45,517 bases of DNA from Desulfobacterales bacterium (GCA_028704555.1 JAQWFD010000031.1:1-45517), one strand, 5' to 3'; shown: positions 36,112 to 45,063, counted from the stretch's first letter. Made by a program: numbers and translations. The notes: generated by a model not told the origin, from the sequence alone.

Positions 36112-36597
36112 TCATGCTATCATTTCTTTGATTTTTTCGATCACTTCCCCCGGTGTTTTTACACAGCTGATCAATCCCTGTTTCAGATAATCGTTAAAAA
36201 TTGTCCCTGTTTCAAAATTCATCAGGATCACTTTCCTGTGGTTTTTCAGGGACAGCGCTATCTCTGAAATGGTTCCAGCCTGTCCCGGGCAGGCAACAAG
36301 GATATGGCTGGAAAGGACATTGATCATGTTTCGGGCATCTCCCATTCCGGTTAATACCGGGATTTTGATATACTCTGACATGCGGCTGTAATTGTTGTCC
36401 GGCAATATTCCAATGGTCAATCCCCCTTCGTCCCAGGCCCCTTTTGCCGAGGCATCCATGATTCCGGTGTTTCTTCCTCCATTTAACAGAATCCATCCCT
36501 GCTTTGCGATCAGACTTCCTAGCAGGTAAGCCGCTTCAATTTCTTCTGCTGAGGCGGTTCCGCCTCCCATTACGCCTATTATCAAAGACGTTTTCAT
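36112..36597 (-). CDS. LOG-like TIGR00725 family protein
   Basis: The 161-residue Rossmann-fold protein resembles lysine-decarboxylase-like LOG proteins and the TIGR00725 family. It has IGVMGGGTASAEEIEAAYLL (6-25), LLNGGRNTGIMDASAKGA (37-54) and CPGQAGTISEIALSL (about 119-133), the last replacing the usual PGGxGTxxE. LOG enzymes split nucleoside monophosphates, but TIGR00725 members lack proof of that activity. GGAGG is nine bases before the ATG. It converges with ispD with a three-base gap. Confidence 0.85.
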   Translation of the reverse strand: MKTSLIIGVMGGGTASAEEIEAAYLLGSLIAKQGWILLNGGRNTGIMDASAKGAWDEGGLTIGILPDNNYSRMSEYIKIPVLTGMGDARNMINVLSSHILVACPGQAGTISEIALSLKNHRKVILMNFETGTIFNDYLKQGLISCVKTPGEVIEKIKEMIA

Positions 36598-37309
36598 AGT
36601 TCATAGTCCTCCCGGTGATATTGTAACTTCACTTGGTATAACTGAAAATACGCCTGAGATGCTCTTTAAGACTAACTAATATTCAATTTTTGACTTACTC
36701 ACACCGGTCAACAAAAAACGGTACTACACGTGGATCATACAAAAAAACTCTACCGTGGCTGAAAATATAAAAATTCATTGATTAAATATTGATAATTCAT
36801 ATCTTCATATGGTTATATGCCGGTCTTAAAACCGGATACATAGATGCAGATATCCTTTATGGCTGAATAATATCAGTTAAAGCTTTTTGCAAAGTGCTCA
36901 AATTAAAATAATTTACATGATATTTAAGATGAATAAAAGCATATCGATATGAAAATCAATGTCTATAAATATAGTACTTTTTTTTAACTGTAAAGGGGAA
37001 TTGCAATACAGGCTGAAAAAACTTTTATCACTGCTAATAAACGGCATCTTATCAAATATAATGGTATTATGAATTTAAAAAAAAATATCTTGACAAGGCA
37101 AATCTATAAACTGTATTTCTCAATTTTAGATAAAAAAGTATTGTACATCATTCCTTGACAAATTTCTTACGTATAATGTATTAAAAGTTTAATCTATGAT
37201 CTAAAAAGATTAGGGGGGGTGCTCTGAAGGGGTCTTCCTTCGCCGGGATTTCCGTCTAACGCTTTGTAATAATAAGGGGTTGAACATTATTGAAAAGGAG
37301 GTTATGGCT
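36598..37309. other. A/T-rich region with the cold-shock gene promoter and leader
   Basis: About 700 bases, distinctly richer in A/T than the rest, separate two divergent genes. TTGACA at 37155-37160 pairs with TATTAA (37179-37184, 18-base spacer), or TATAAT (37172-37177) may be the -10 without a good -35. The transcript would carry a leader of about 120 bases before the cold-shock gene, as is usual for csp genes. A small CCGGT/ACCGG hairpin lies near 36822-36834. No gene is seen. Confidence 0.45.
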
Positions 37310-37519
37310 TTGGCAGAAGGAATTGTGAAATGGTTCAATGATAAAAAAGGGTATGGATTTATCGAACAGGAAACGGGAAAGGATATTTTTGTTCATCATA
37401 CGGCCATTAATATGTCAGGATTCAGAACACTGAATCAGGGCGAGCGTGTAGGCTTTGATGTTGAGCAAAGTGACCGGGGGCCGGAAGCTAAAAATGTATC
37501 GCGACTGGAAACGGTTTAA
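37310..37519 (+). CDS. Cold-shock protein (CspA family)
   Basis: A single OB-fold cold-shock domain with both RNA-binding motifs, KGYGFI (RNP1) and IFVHH (RNP2). I chose the TTG at 37310 because AAGGAGG (37295-37301) is eight bases away and the resulting AEGIVKWFNDKKGYGF start matches the family. The ATG at 37304 is only two bases from the same site. The 69-residue length is standard. It binds single-stranded RNA and DNA and loosens structure, with expression set through the long leader. Confidence 0.9.
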   Translation: MAEGIVKWFNDKKGYGFIEQETGKDIFVHHTAINMSGFRTLNQGERVGFDVEQSDRGPEAKNVSRLETV

Positions 37520-37539
37520 ATCTCACTCAAAACAGGTAT

Positions 37540-37576
37540 AGAGCATCTCTTTGTAATCATTGGAGGTGCTCTTTTT
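37540..37576 (+). terminator. Intrinsic terminator of the cold-shock gene
   Basis: AGAGCATCTC (37540-37549) pairs with GAGGTGCTCT (37563-37572), followed by TTTTT. It is about 20 bases after the stop codon. Confidence 0.85.
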
Positions 37577-37627
37577 ATATGTACGCATCTGAGCAGTCGC
37601 GTATCCGGTTTCATCCTGTCAATCTGT

Positions 37628-37736
37628 CGTTAATCGAATCAAATTTTTTCCCGGATCGCGCCATGTCGTACGCCGGCAGCGGGTGGGACTCCGAGACTAC
37701 GCACAGCAAAATATGGCCGCAGTTATGATCAAGCCC
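37628..37736. repeat. Half copy of the CGGGCTTGATCATAAC palindromic element
   Basis: It aligns with the right half of copy 1 (5630-5727): CCCGGATCG(T/C)GCCATGTCG, TACGCCGGCA, and the intact end ATATGGCCGCAGTTATGATC followed by AAGCCC. The left half is absent. The remaining bases to 37938 hold a leader with no separate gene that I can support. Confidence 0.65.
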
Positions 37737-37938
37737 TGCATTTGCTTCGGGTGATATTTTATGATGTGAAAATTTGATGGATTTATGGTACAACCCGACA
37801 ATGTGTCATTGGGGGTACCATTCGGCTGGTTGCCCGGCATTGGCACATTACTTGTTATGGGTGCAGTAAAACCCGGATGGGGGCCGCGATCAGGCAGCTG
37901 GCTGCTATCCGGATTCGGAGATGTCCTGGGAGGTGACT

Positions 37939-38895
37939 GTGGAAAAAAGAGTGTTGGGAACTACGAATATTCGGATATCCCCGATTATAATGGGGACGTG
38001 GCAGGCCGGCAAAAGTATGTGGGCGGGGATAGACGATCGTGAAACGTCAAAGGCCATGCGGACGGCGTTTGAAGAAGGCATTACGATGTTTGATACTGCC
38101 GAAGCTTATGGAAACGGTCATTCGGAACGGATCATCGCCGGTGCGCTTCATGACGTTCGGGATCAGGTGGTATATGCCGACAAGGTATTTTCAAATCATC
38201 TCCGTTATGATCAGGTGATGGAGGCCTGCCATCGCAGTCTGAAAAATTTGAATACCGACTATATCGATTTATATTATATTCACTGGCCTTCGGGCTCATT
38301 CGGTGCCGAGCCGGTGCCGATCGGGGAAACCCTGAAAGCCATGAATGATTTAAAGGATCAGGGGAAGATAAGGGCGATCGGGGTGTCCAATTTTTCAGGG
38401 ATTCAATTGGAGGAAGCGGCCGGGTATGGCCGGATTGATTGCCTGCAACCGCCTTATTCTTTATTCTGGCGTCATGTGGAAACCGATGCGCTGCCGTACT
38501 GCAAAGCGCATCACATTACGGTATGCGCCTATTCTTCAATGGCCCAGGGTATTTTAACCGGTAAGTTCGAACCGGGCCATAAATTTTCCAAGGGGGATCA
38601 TCGTTTCAGAAACCGGTTGTTAAAAGGAGAAAATTTCACACGGGTTCAGTCGGCAATCGAAAAATTAAAGCCGATCGCGAAGCGTTATAATATCACATTG
38701 GGGCAACTGGCTCTGGCATGGACCATTGCCCAGCCACAAACTTGTGCCATTGCCGGGGCACGAAATGCCGACCAGGTCAAAGAAAACGTGAAAGCGGCCG
38801 AAATCCGGCTGAGTCAGGCGGATCTGTCGATTATCGGCGATATCGGGCGGATGGTAACAGATCATCTCGATGATAATCCGGTACTGTGGGGATGA
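37939..38895 (+). CDS. Aldo/keto reductase
   Basis: The GTG at 37939 follows GGGAGG by five bases and gives MEKRVLGTTNIRISPIIMGTW, the family start, so it is preferred over the ATG at 37921. The 318-residue NADPH-dependent TIM barrel has the catalytic tetrad: Asp and Tyr in FDTAEAYGNGHSE, Lys in YADKVF, His in YYIHWPSG. Further motifs are AIGVSNFS, AYSSMAQGILTGK and AIAGARNADQVKEN, typical of AKR group 11-13 enzymes. The physiological carbonyl substrate is unknown. The gene converges with the J-domain gene. Confidence 0.92.
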   Translation: MEKRVLGTTNIRISPIIMGTWQAGKSMWAGIDDRETSKAMRTAFEEGITMFDTAEAYGNGHSERIIAGALHDVRDQVVYADKVFSNHLRYDQVMEACHRSLKNLNTDYIDLYYIHWPSGSFGAEPVPIGETLKAMNDLKDQGKIRAIGVSNFSGIQLEEAAGYGRIDCLQPPYSLFWRHVETDALPYCKAHHITVCAYSSMAQGILTGKFEPGHKFSKGDHRFRNRLLKGENFTRVQSAIEKLKPIAKRYNITLGQLALAWTIAQPQTCAIAGARNADQVKENVKAAEIRLSQADLSIIGDIGRMVTDHLDDNPVLWG

Positions 38896-38903
38896 TCCGG
38901 TCC

Positions 38904-39347
38904 TTATTTCGGGCACAGTTTCTGATAGGCCTGCTGAATTTTTTTGAATTTTGTTTCGGCAAGGGTCCTGAACTCGTCTCCGAGATAACTGACCTTGTCG
39001 GGGTGATATCTGCTGGCAAGCTCTTTGTACGCTTTTTTGATATCTTCAATGGAGGCGGTTTTATCGATACCCAGAATGATATAGGGGTCTTTTTCGGCAT
39101 CCGTTTCCTGCGTACCTGAAACGTTATCCCGAGACCGGTTTTGATAGGAGCCGGTGTTCTCTCCGGTACCCGAATACCCCCGGGGTCTGGAGAACCCGGG
39201 TTGCTTTCGGGCCTTGCCGGAGTAAAAATATTTCCAGAGCAAAACCAATATGACAAGGTCATCGATCCACCCCCATCCGACTATGAAATCGAGGTCATAT
39301 GGGCAGATTACATACAGCAGACCCAGAATGGTCAATACAATTTTCAT
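38904..39347 (-). CDS. Membrane-anchored J-domain protein with DUF1232-like segment
   Basis: From ATG 39347 the product has 147 residues. A TTG at 39398 would add 17. Residues 1-40 form one or two membrane segments with the pattern [10 protein letters not shown]...GWIDDLVIL, which is the DUF1232 motif (YxxxPxDLxPDxxPxxGxxDD). A Gly/Ser/Arg linker follows, and residues 85-147 are a J domain with YHPDK in the expected loop. J domains call DnaK to a place or client. Here that place would be the inner membrane. The ribosome site is weak. Confidence 0.85.
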   Translation of the reverse strand: MKIVLTILGLLYVICPYDLDFIVGWGWIDDLVILVLLWKYFYSGKARKQPGFSRPRGYSGTGENTGSYQNRSRDNVSGTQETDAEKDPYIILGIDKTASIEDIKKAYKELASRYHPDKVSYLGDEFRTLAETKFKKIQQAYQKLCPK

Positions 39348-39480
39348 GGTTTTTATGCCAGCAATACTGAAATTTATGGAGTGGTTCTGAACGGACAAGT
39401 GAAAAGCCGCTGTCGCTGCGGTTAAAACTTTTGCTCTGCTTGAATTTGAAAAAACTACTCTATTTAAAAATGGGGGATGG

Positions 39481-39876
39481 TTATAGCCCCTCCTGTAATG
39501 ATGAGTTTTTTTCCTGTTGCCCCATTTTTTGTAACCGGCTCAGGATTTCTTCAAAAAGCTCGGCCTTTTCCGGAAACGAAATTGCTTTGATTTCAGGAAT
39601 CCCAATAGCATATGTTTCAATTCCGATTTGATAGATGCGTTGACTTTCTGAGCCTGAATCCAATGCCCAGATGACCGTTCCATACAACCATATCTCTTCT
39701 TCGAACTGGAGAGATATGGAGATATTGGTTCCGGAGCTGATGGGCTTTGACGACTGAATTCTGATGCCGTCAACACTGATTTCCGTTGCGAGTATCGGGA
39801 TTGACGCTTCGGGAGTGATAACCATTCCATCAATTTTTACCGGATATCGGGGGCGTTTTCTTTGATTGTTTTTCAT
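39481..39876 (-). CDS. PilZ-domain protein
   Basis: The 131-residue protein has the c-di-GMP-binding pattern: RKRPRYPV (7-14, the RxxxR element) and, about 20 residues on, EISVDGIRI, equivalent to (D/N)xSxxG. Strands with the [14 protein letters not shown] element complete the barrel. The C-terminal 30 residues are helical. It is probably a soluble c-di-GMP receptor that contacts a partner through its tail. No motility or polysaccharide gene is adjacent, so the target is unknown. Confidence 0.85.
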   Translation of the reverse strand: MKNNQRKRPRYPVKIDGMVITPEASIPILATEISVDGIRIQSSKPISSGTNISISLQFEEEIWLYGTVIWALDSGSESQRIYQIGIETYAIGIPEIKAISFPEKAELFEEILSRLQKMGQQEKNSSLQEGL

Positions 39877-40175
39877 GGCGCAATGTATATACTTTGTATT
39901 ATTTTTTAATTACGTGCTTACTAAATGCCCAAGATATCCATCTATAACGAAAAGCCCTCTGCATGTCAATTACAGCTTGAATTTTTTGATTAAATTTATG
40001 AAATGATGATGTGGCCATTTCGTGTTAAAGCATTCCGGTATGGTATCGATGGCGTATTTTTTCTTGATTCATTAGGGCATCAACGTTAAAACACGGGATC
40101 TGTGGCCAGATAACCGATTAACGGATAACTGCTGCCCATCCATCTGTTTTCCAATAGGTGGGCGCAAATGAAACA
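39877..40175. other. Intergenic region upstream of btuF
   Basis: About 300 bases with an A/T-rich left part. I searched it for a cobalamin riboswitch and saw none: no GCCxCTG box and no B12-box-like segment. No terminator or repeat copy is evident. Confidence 0.45.
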
Positions 40176-41093
40176 ATGGGGGCAGGATTGGGACGTCGAT
40201 GGAAGCAGATAGGGATTTTATGGGTGACGGCAGCGCTGGTGCTGATATCATCCCGTGGGTTCGGAATATGTGTTACGGATCAATTGGGCCGTCAGATTAC
40301 AGTGACTGATGACGTTAAACGGGTGATTGCACTGGCACCCAGCATAACCGAAATCGTGTTTGCCCTCGGGCAGGACCACCGTCTGGTTGGGGTGACACAA
40401 TTCAGTAATTATCCGGATGAAGTGGCAAAGTTCCCCAGGGTCGGCTCCTATGTACATCTGGATCTGGAAAAAATTGTCGCGTTGAAACCGGATCTGTGTA
40501 TTGCCATCAAGGACGGGAATCCGCGCGAAATCGCCTTTCGGCTTCAGGCAATGAATATACCGGTGTATGCGGTGGATCCAAGAGATCTGAAAACGGTGAT
40601 GAATACGATTTCGGAAATAGGGGATCTGCTCGATGCCCGTGAAAATGCGCGAATACTGGTCCGGAAGATGCAGACACGCATCGGGAAGGTGAAAGCCATG
40701 GTTGAGAAAAGCCAGCATCGACCGGGGGTGTTTTTCCAGATCGGCATATCCCCCATTGTGTCGGTTGGAACCCATACATTCACCCATGAGCTGATATCGA
40801 TTGCCGGAGGCACGAACCTTTCGGAGGGTCCGGTACCGTATCCCCGGTTTTCCAAAGAGCAGGTAATCGCTTTATCGCCGGAGGTTCTTATCATCACCTC
40901 CATGGCCAGAGAACGCGGGTTTGACGAGATTCTGTCCCAGTGGACCTGCTGGCCGGATCTGCCTGCCGTAAAGTATCAGCGTATTTCCGTGGTGGATTCT
41001 GATATCTTTGACCGTCCAACCCCCCGACTGGTCGATGGGCTTGAACTCCTATTGACCCTGATTCATCCCGAACTGGTAAAGGAGCAGCAGTGA
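40176..41093 (+). CDS. Periplasmic substrate-binding protein, BtuF-type
   Basis: The open frame begins at GTG 40158. ATG 40176 leaves 305 residues with a basic start and a hydrophobic signal (IGILWVTAALVLISS). The mature protein opens with DQLGRQITVTDDVKRVIALAPSITE-type sequence and has GVTQFSNYPDEVAKFPRVGSY and LEKIVALKPDLCIA, typical of BtuF-like cobalamin or corrinoid binding proteins in the TroA superfamily. Haem or siderophore is possible, since the three substrate classes share this fold. It overlaps the permease gene by four bases. Confidence 0.85.
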   Translation: MGAGLGRRWKQIGILWVTAALVLISSRGFGICVTDQLGRQITVTDDVKRVIALAPSITEIVFALGQDHRLVGVTQFSNYPDEVAKFPRVGSYVHLDLEKIVALKPDLCIAIKDGNPREIAFRLQAMNIPVYAVDPRDLKTVMNTISEIGDLLDARENARILVRKMQTRIGKVKAMVEKSQHRPGVFFQIGISPIVSVGTHTFTHELISIAGGTNLSEGPVPYPRFSKEQVIALSPEVLIITSMARERGFDEILSQWTCWPDLPAVKYQRISVVDSDIFDRPTPRLVDGLELLLTLIHPELVKEQQ

Positions 41094-42100
41094 AAGCCAC
41101 CCCCCGGTCTCTGACAAAACGGATGCTGGCCGTTTCAGTGGCTCTGACGGGGGTGCTTTGCGTGGCAATGCTCCTGGGGCTGTCTGTCGGTTCTTCGGGA
41201 AGCAGCCTCTCAACCGTTGTCAGTATCCTGACGGGAAGCAATCCGACGGATTCCATGGCCTCGTCCATCATCTGGCAGATTCGGCTTCCCCGTGTTTTTC
41301 TGGCAGCATTGGTCGGAGCGACGCTTTCTCTGGGAGGGCTCGTTTTTCAGGCCCTGCTGAGAAATCCTCTGGCGGAACCCTATATTCTCGGGATTTCCGG
41401 CGGATCGGCGGTCGGTGCCATTATCGGCATACTGGCGGGTTTATCGCGGTTTCCGGGGGTCAGCCTCACCTCCTTTGCCGGCAGCATGATCACTCTGGGA
41501 TTGATTTTGATGATCTCCTTCGGGCAGACGCTTATTAAAAAAGAATCCATTTTGCTTTCCGGCGTTATGATCAATTCGTTCTGCTCTGCTGCAATCATGT
41601 TTCTGATCTCCATGACACAGGATTCACGGCTTCATAATATCATGTTCTGGCTGATGGGGGACCTTTCCATGGCCGATATGCATCAGATCGCCATCCTCGC
41701 GGCATGTCTCCTGCCGTGCTTTGTGCTGATTTTCTGGCTGTCTCATACGATGAATATTCTCCTGATGGGAAAAGAGCTGGCCCAGACCATGGGGGTGAAC
41801 GTTAAACTGGTGACCCTGGCGCTGCTGGCTACCACCTCGTTTATGGTCAGTGCTACGGTCAGCAGTTGCGGGTTGTTGGGGTTTGTAGGTCTGGTCATGC
41901 CTCATCTGCTCAGACTCCTGCTGGGGCCGGACCACCGGGTGCTGGTTCCGGCATGTCTGTTGGGCGGGGGGGCATACATGGTGTTTTGTGATCTTTTGGC
42001 CAGGGCCATTCCCGAGCAGGGGGAAATGCCGGCCGGTGTCATTACGGCAATGATCGGCGCGCCTCTGTTTATTATCCTGCTGAAAAAGACAAAACGATGA
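41090..42100 (+). CDS. FecCD/BtuC-type ABC importer permease
   Basis: The 336-residue FecCD-family permease has about ten transmembrane helices. Key features are IRLPRVFLAALVGATLSLGG (58-77), NPLAEPYILGISGGSAVGAI, MLFLISMTQDSRLHNIMFW-like helix and the C-terminal GLLGFVGLVMPHLLRLLLGPDHR coupling segment that contacts the ATPase. It has the standard length. It starts within the btuF stop and overlaps the ATPase gene by an ATGA junction, so the three are one translationally coupled operon. Confidence 0.92.
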   Translation: MKATPRSLTKRMLAVSVALTGVLCVAMLLGLSVGSSGSSLSTVVSILTGSNPTDSMASSIIWQIRLPRVFLAALVGATLSLGGLVFQALLRNPLAEPYILGISGGSAVGAIIGILAGLSRFPGVSLTSFAGSMITLGLILMISFGQTLIKKESILLSGVMINSFCSAAIMFLISMTQDSRLHNIMFWLMGDLSMADMHQIAILAACLLPCFVLIFWLSHTMNILLMGKELAQTMGVNVKLVTLALLATTSFMVSATVSSCGLLGFVGLVMPHLLRLLLGPDHRVLVPACLLGGGAYMVFCDLLARAIPEQGEMPAGVITAMIGAPLFIILLKKTKR

Positions 42101-42909
42101 ACGCCGTTAACGCCATTAACGCCAGTGCACTAACCTATGCGTACGGGCAGTCGTCCGTGCTCAACGATATCTCTTTTTCGGTTCGAAAGAGCGATTTTTT
42201 TATCATTATCGGTCCGAACGGTTCTGGAAAAACCACTTTGATGAAGATCCTTGCCGGAATTGAAAGGCCCGCCAGCGGGACCGTTGAAATTATGAACCGG
42301 CCGTTGCACGGGTATTCGCGAAAAGATCTGGCGCGAATCGTCGCCTTTGTTCCTCAAACCGTGTCCATGGATTTTCCGTTTACGGTGCTGGAGGTGGTGC
42401 TTATGGGACGTTCGCCTCATCTGGGCATGCTGGGGCTGCATGAGCGAAAGGACCTTGATATTGCAGTTCAGGCACTTGCCTTTACCGGCGTTGAGCATTT
42501 GGCCGGCCGCAGCATCGCACAGCTCAGCGGCGGTGAACGTCAACGGGTATTTATCGCCCGTGCCATCTGTCAGGAGCCGGACGTTATTTTTCTGGATGAG
42601 CCTACCGCGGCGCTGGATCTGGCCCACCAGGTCAGGGTGATGGACCTGATGGAAAAAATGAAACATGAAAAAGGAATCACCGTGGTGATGGTGTCCCATG
42701 ATGTGAATCTGGCCGCCATGTACGGGGATCAGCTGCTGCTGATAAAAGAGGGAAAAATTGTCAGTCTGGGAAGGCCCGATGAGGTACTCACCTTTGAAAC
42801 GCTCGAAACCGCCTATGGATGTACCCTCCTGGTGGATGAAAGCCCCATGGGAAAGGTCCCCAGGGTGACGCTGGTACCCCGTAAATTTATGAACGCAGAC
42901 CGGAGGTAA
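42097..42909 (+). CDS. ABC importer ATPase, BtuD/FecE-type
   Basis: The 270-residue ATPase shows Walker [11 protein letters not shown]-loop AFVPQTVSM, signature QLSGGERQRV, Walker B VIFLDEPTAALDLAHQ and H-loop VMVSHDVN, all normal for a FecE/BtuD-type importer. It completes the binding protein, permease and ATPase set. About 30 extra residues at the C-terminus are usual for the family. B12-family substrate is favoured by the nearby cobalamin riboswitch, although that element is two kilobases downstream. Confidence 0.92.
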   Translation: MNAVNAINASALTYAYGQSSVLNDISFSVRKSDFFIIIGPNGSGKTTLMKILAGIERPASGTVEIMNRPLHGYSRKDLARIVAFVPQTVSMDFPFTVLEVVLMGRSPHLGMLGLHERKDLDIAVQALAFTGVEHLAGRSIAQLSGGERQRVFIARAICQEPDVIFLDEPTAALDLAHQVRVMDLMEKMKHEKGITVVMVSHDVNLAAMYGDQLLLIKEGKIVSLGRPDEVLTFETLETAYGCTLLVDESPMGKVPRVTLVPRKFMNADRR

Positions 42910-43120
42910 CCGCGATTTTATCCTTTTTGATCAGGGGTTCACCGTTCATACCATATCCGGATTTTAAAATTGCCCCGATTGGCGAACGAACATACTTGAC
43001 AGCCTGTTTTATCATAAGTTGACGAACCTGTTTTATCTTGTTAGCCTCCCATACAAGCCGCCATCGCATGAACTCAGCAGTTGCCGTGATGTGCCGCGGA
43101 AACGCCCCGTAATCGTTCTA

Positions 43121-43525
43121 ACGCGGGCCGTGCCCGCAACCCAATTTACATGGAATTGCCGTTACAAAAAACGTTTTAATTTTCGGGCTTGATCATAACT
43201 GCGGCCATATTCTCTTACGTGTAGTTTCGAAGTCCCGGCCGTTGCCGGCGTACGACATGGCACCGGCATCCCCCCGGATCGTGCTGGAGAAGCCGGCAAC
43301 GGCCGGGGCGCTTCTCACGACGTTATGGCCGCAGTTATGATCAAGCCCGAATTTTCTACCGCCCGTTCGCCTCGCTCTCTCGAGGCACAGAGATCGCAGA
43401 GATCAAAACCACCGTTTCGAGGCCCTGCGTTCTCCGCGTCTCGAGCGAAGCGGGCGGTAACTATAACGGAAATAATCTTGTTTTTTTTGACAGCGTTTAA
43501 GGAATAAGACACTAAAGGCGTTCAC
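43121..43525. repeat. 233-bp intergenic repeat, copy interrupted by an inserted element
   Basis: Left part 43121-43183 and right part 43356-43525 line up with the intact copy at 12531-12763. The intervening 172 bases are the palindromic element plus one extra AATTTT. The last bases of the repeat are three to four bases before the MFS start codon, so the ribosome site (AAAGGCG) lies in the repeat. The stretch 42910-43120 before it holds no supported gene. Confidence 0.8.
43184..43349. mobile_element. 166-bp palindromic non-autonomous element, nested copy
   Basis: The terminal arms 43184-43209 and 43324-43349 are perfect 26-base inverted repeats (CGGGCTTGATCATAACTGCG...). A second 16-base pair sits inside (43234-43249 and 43292-43307, CCCGGCCGTTGCCGGC). 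AATTTT is repeated on both sides (43178-43183, 43350-43355), while the empty site at 12587-12592 has one copy. This proves an insertion with a 6-bp duplication. There is no coding capacity, so the enzyme must act in trans. Confidence 0.85.
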
Positions 43526-43528
43526 GCT

Positions 43529-44701
43529 ATGAAACACGAGCATTCCATCGGTCTGGAGACCTCTGTCTTCTGCCTGGTGGCCGCCACGTTTACTACCATC
43601 TATATCACTCAGCCCGTTCTTCCCGTGCTTCAGGCAGAATTCGGTGTCAGTGAAACCATGGCTTCGTTATCCATCTCAGTGGTAGTTCTCGGCATTGCGC
43701 TCTCGACCCTCCCCTTTGGTAAAATTGCCGATCTGTTTCCTCTCAAGCCCATTATCCTGATCGGGGGGACCATGGTGACGGCATGCGGCCTGTTGTGTGC
43801 CGCAACCCGAAGCCTTCCGCTTCTGATTGCAGCCCGTTTTATACAGGGGTTGTTTCTGCCCTCTTTGAGCTCATGCCTGGCTGCCTATCTGGGAAGAAGC
43901 CTTCCTCCCCACAGGCTGAATGTGGTCATGGGATGTTATGTTTCGGCTACGGTAGCCGGGGGACTGGGGGGGCGACTTCTCGGGGGGTGGATACATCCGC
44001 CGCTTCACTGGCGCTATGCGTTTATCACCGCATCGATTCTCCTGTTTATCGCAACGGTGGCCGCGGTCAAATGGCTTCCCGGTGAAGAATCCAATGCCGG
44101 AAAAGCGGCGGAAGATAATAACCTGGGATTTATCAAACTGCTTTCCAGATACGATCTGCTGAGGCTCTATTCCGTGGGGTTTGGTTCATTTTTCGTGTTT
44201 TCATCCGTGTTCAACTACCTGCCGTTTTATCTGGCCGGATCGGATTTCAATGCCTCCACCCGTCTGATTACGATGATGTATCTGTCGTATATTATCGGGG
44301 TTATCATGGGACCGGTTGCCGGTAACATCAGCAACCGGTTCGGAAACGGTCCGACCATGGCGTTGGGTGCGGTGGCTTTCGGACTGTCTCTTTTCTTCAC
44401 GCTGATTCATTCCATCGCTGCCATCATTCTGAGCCTTGCAGGCATCTGTGCGGGGTTTTTTGCGATTCATTCCACTGCGGTAGGGGCTTTGAACCTGAAG
44501 CTCTCCTGCAGCCGGGGGCGTGCCAATTCGTTGTATGTGCTCTTTTATTACCTGGGCGGGTACACGGGTATCACCATCAGCGGATACGTGTATGTGCATT
44601 TTGAGTGGATCGGTGTTGTCCTGTTGGGCGCTGCGATGCTGATGATTCCTCTGGGGACGGGTATCATTGAAATGTATAAGGCTGCCGGGTCCGGCCGATG
44701 A
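43529..44701 (+). CDS. MFS transporter (YnfM-like)
   Basis: The 390-residue protein has twelve predicted membrane helices and resembles the YnfM/arabinose-exporter-like branch of drug:H+ antiporters. Motifs include ITQPVLPVLQAEFGVSETMA near residue 26, the loop FGKIADLFPLKP (the DRxGR-like motif A), RFIQGLFLPSLSSC and GGRLLGGWIHPPLHWRYAF (motif C-like turn). It probably exports a small compound. The substrate is unknown. It starts right after a repeat copy and precedes the cobalamin riboswitch. Confidence 0.85.
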   Translation: MKHEHSIGLETSVFCLVAATFTTIYITQPVLPVLQAEFGVSETMASLSISVVVLGIALSTLPFGKIADLFPLKPIILIGGTMVTACGLLCAATRSLPLLIAARFIQGLFLPSLSSCLAAYLGRSLPPHRLNVVMGCYVSATVAGGLGGRLLGGWIHPPLHWRYAFITASILLFIATVAAVKWLPGEESNAGKAAEDNNLGFIKLLSRYDLLRLYSVGFGSFFVFSSVFNYLPFYLAGSDFNASTRLITMMYLSYIIGVIMGPVAGNISNRFGNGPTMALGAVAFGLSLFFTLIHSIAAIILSLAGICAGFFAIHSTAVGALNLKLSCSRGRANSLYVLFYYLGGYTGITISGYVYVHFEWIGVVLLGAAMLMIPLGTGIIEMYKAAGSGR

Positions 44702-44841
44702 TTCATCGGCGATGCAACCGATGATTTTCTATTTTTGTGTTTTAGTATGGATATTGACTTGCTTCAGATTTTTTATGTGTGATTAATATCCTGATATAAT
44801 ATATTTTTAATAGCAGGTGCTCTTAAAAAGAAAAATTGTTA

Positions 44842-44870
44842 TTGACATCGATAGGATTTTTAAATAACTT
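44842..44870 (+). promoter_or_regulatory. Candidate promoter for the cobalamin riboswitch transcript
   Basis: TTGACA (44842-44847) and TAACTT (44865-44870) are 17 bases apart, about 25 bases before the aptamer. The -10 is weak. The position is right for a leader that starts near the riboswitch 5' end. Confidence 0.45.
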
Positions 44871-44895
44871 ATTCAGTAATACATATAAATAAATT

Positions 44896-45063
44896 ATATT
44901 CAGGTGCTCTTAACGAGCTTAAAAGGGAACTCCGTTAGATTCGGAGACGGGCCCGCCGCTGTAATCGGGGACGAATGCCGCATCATGCCACTTTTTACCA
45001 TCAGGTAAATGGGAAGGCGCGGCAGGTAGGATGATCCGTAAGTCAGAAGACCTTCCTGAATAT
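44896..45063 (+). promoter_or_regulatory. Cobalamin (B12) riboswitch
   Basis: Helix P1 pairs ATATTCAGG (44896-44904) with CCTGAATAT (45055-45063). Between them are AAAAGGGAA, ACGGGCCCGCCGCTGTAA (about 44946-44963), GGGAAGGCGCGGCAGGTAGGATGATCCG (given here only as its position, 45011-45037) and the B12 box AAGTCAGAAGACC. The layout is that of the class I adenosylcobalamin family. It precedes a terminator and should silence a downstream corrinoid gene when B12 is plentiful. Confidence 0.93.

Noticed and set aside
37785..38042. 85-residue plus-strand frame before the aldo/keto reductase
   Set aside because: It overlaps the reductase start in another frame. Composition is Gly/Trp-rich and it lacks a ribosome site.
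40020..40160. Possible cobalamin riboswitch before btuF
   Set aside because: The conserved GCCxCTG and B12-box segments are absent. The true one is at 44896-45063.
42887..43069. 60-residue minus-strand frame after btuD
   Set aside because: It overlaps the end of btuD, contains two GATAAAACAGG repeats and has no family match. A real small protein is possible but not supported.
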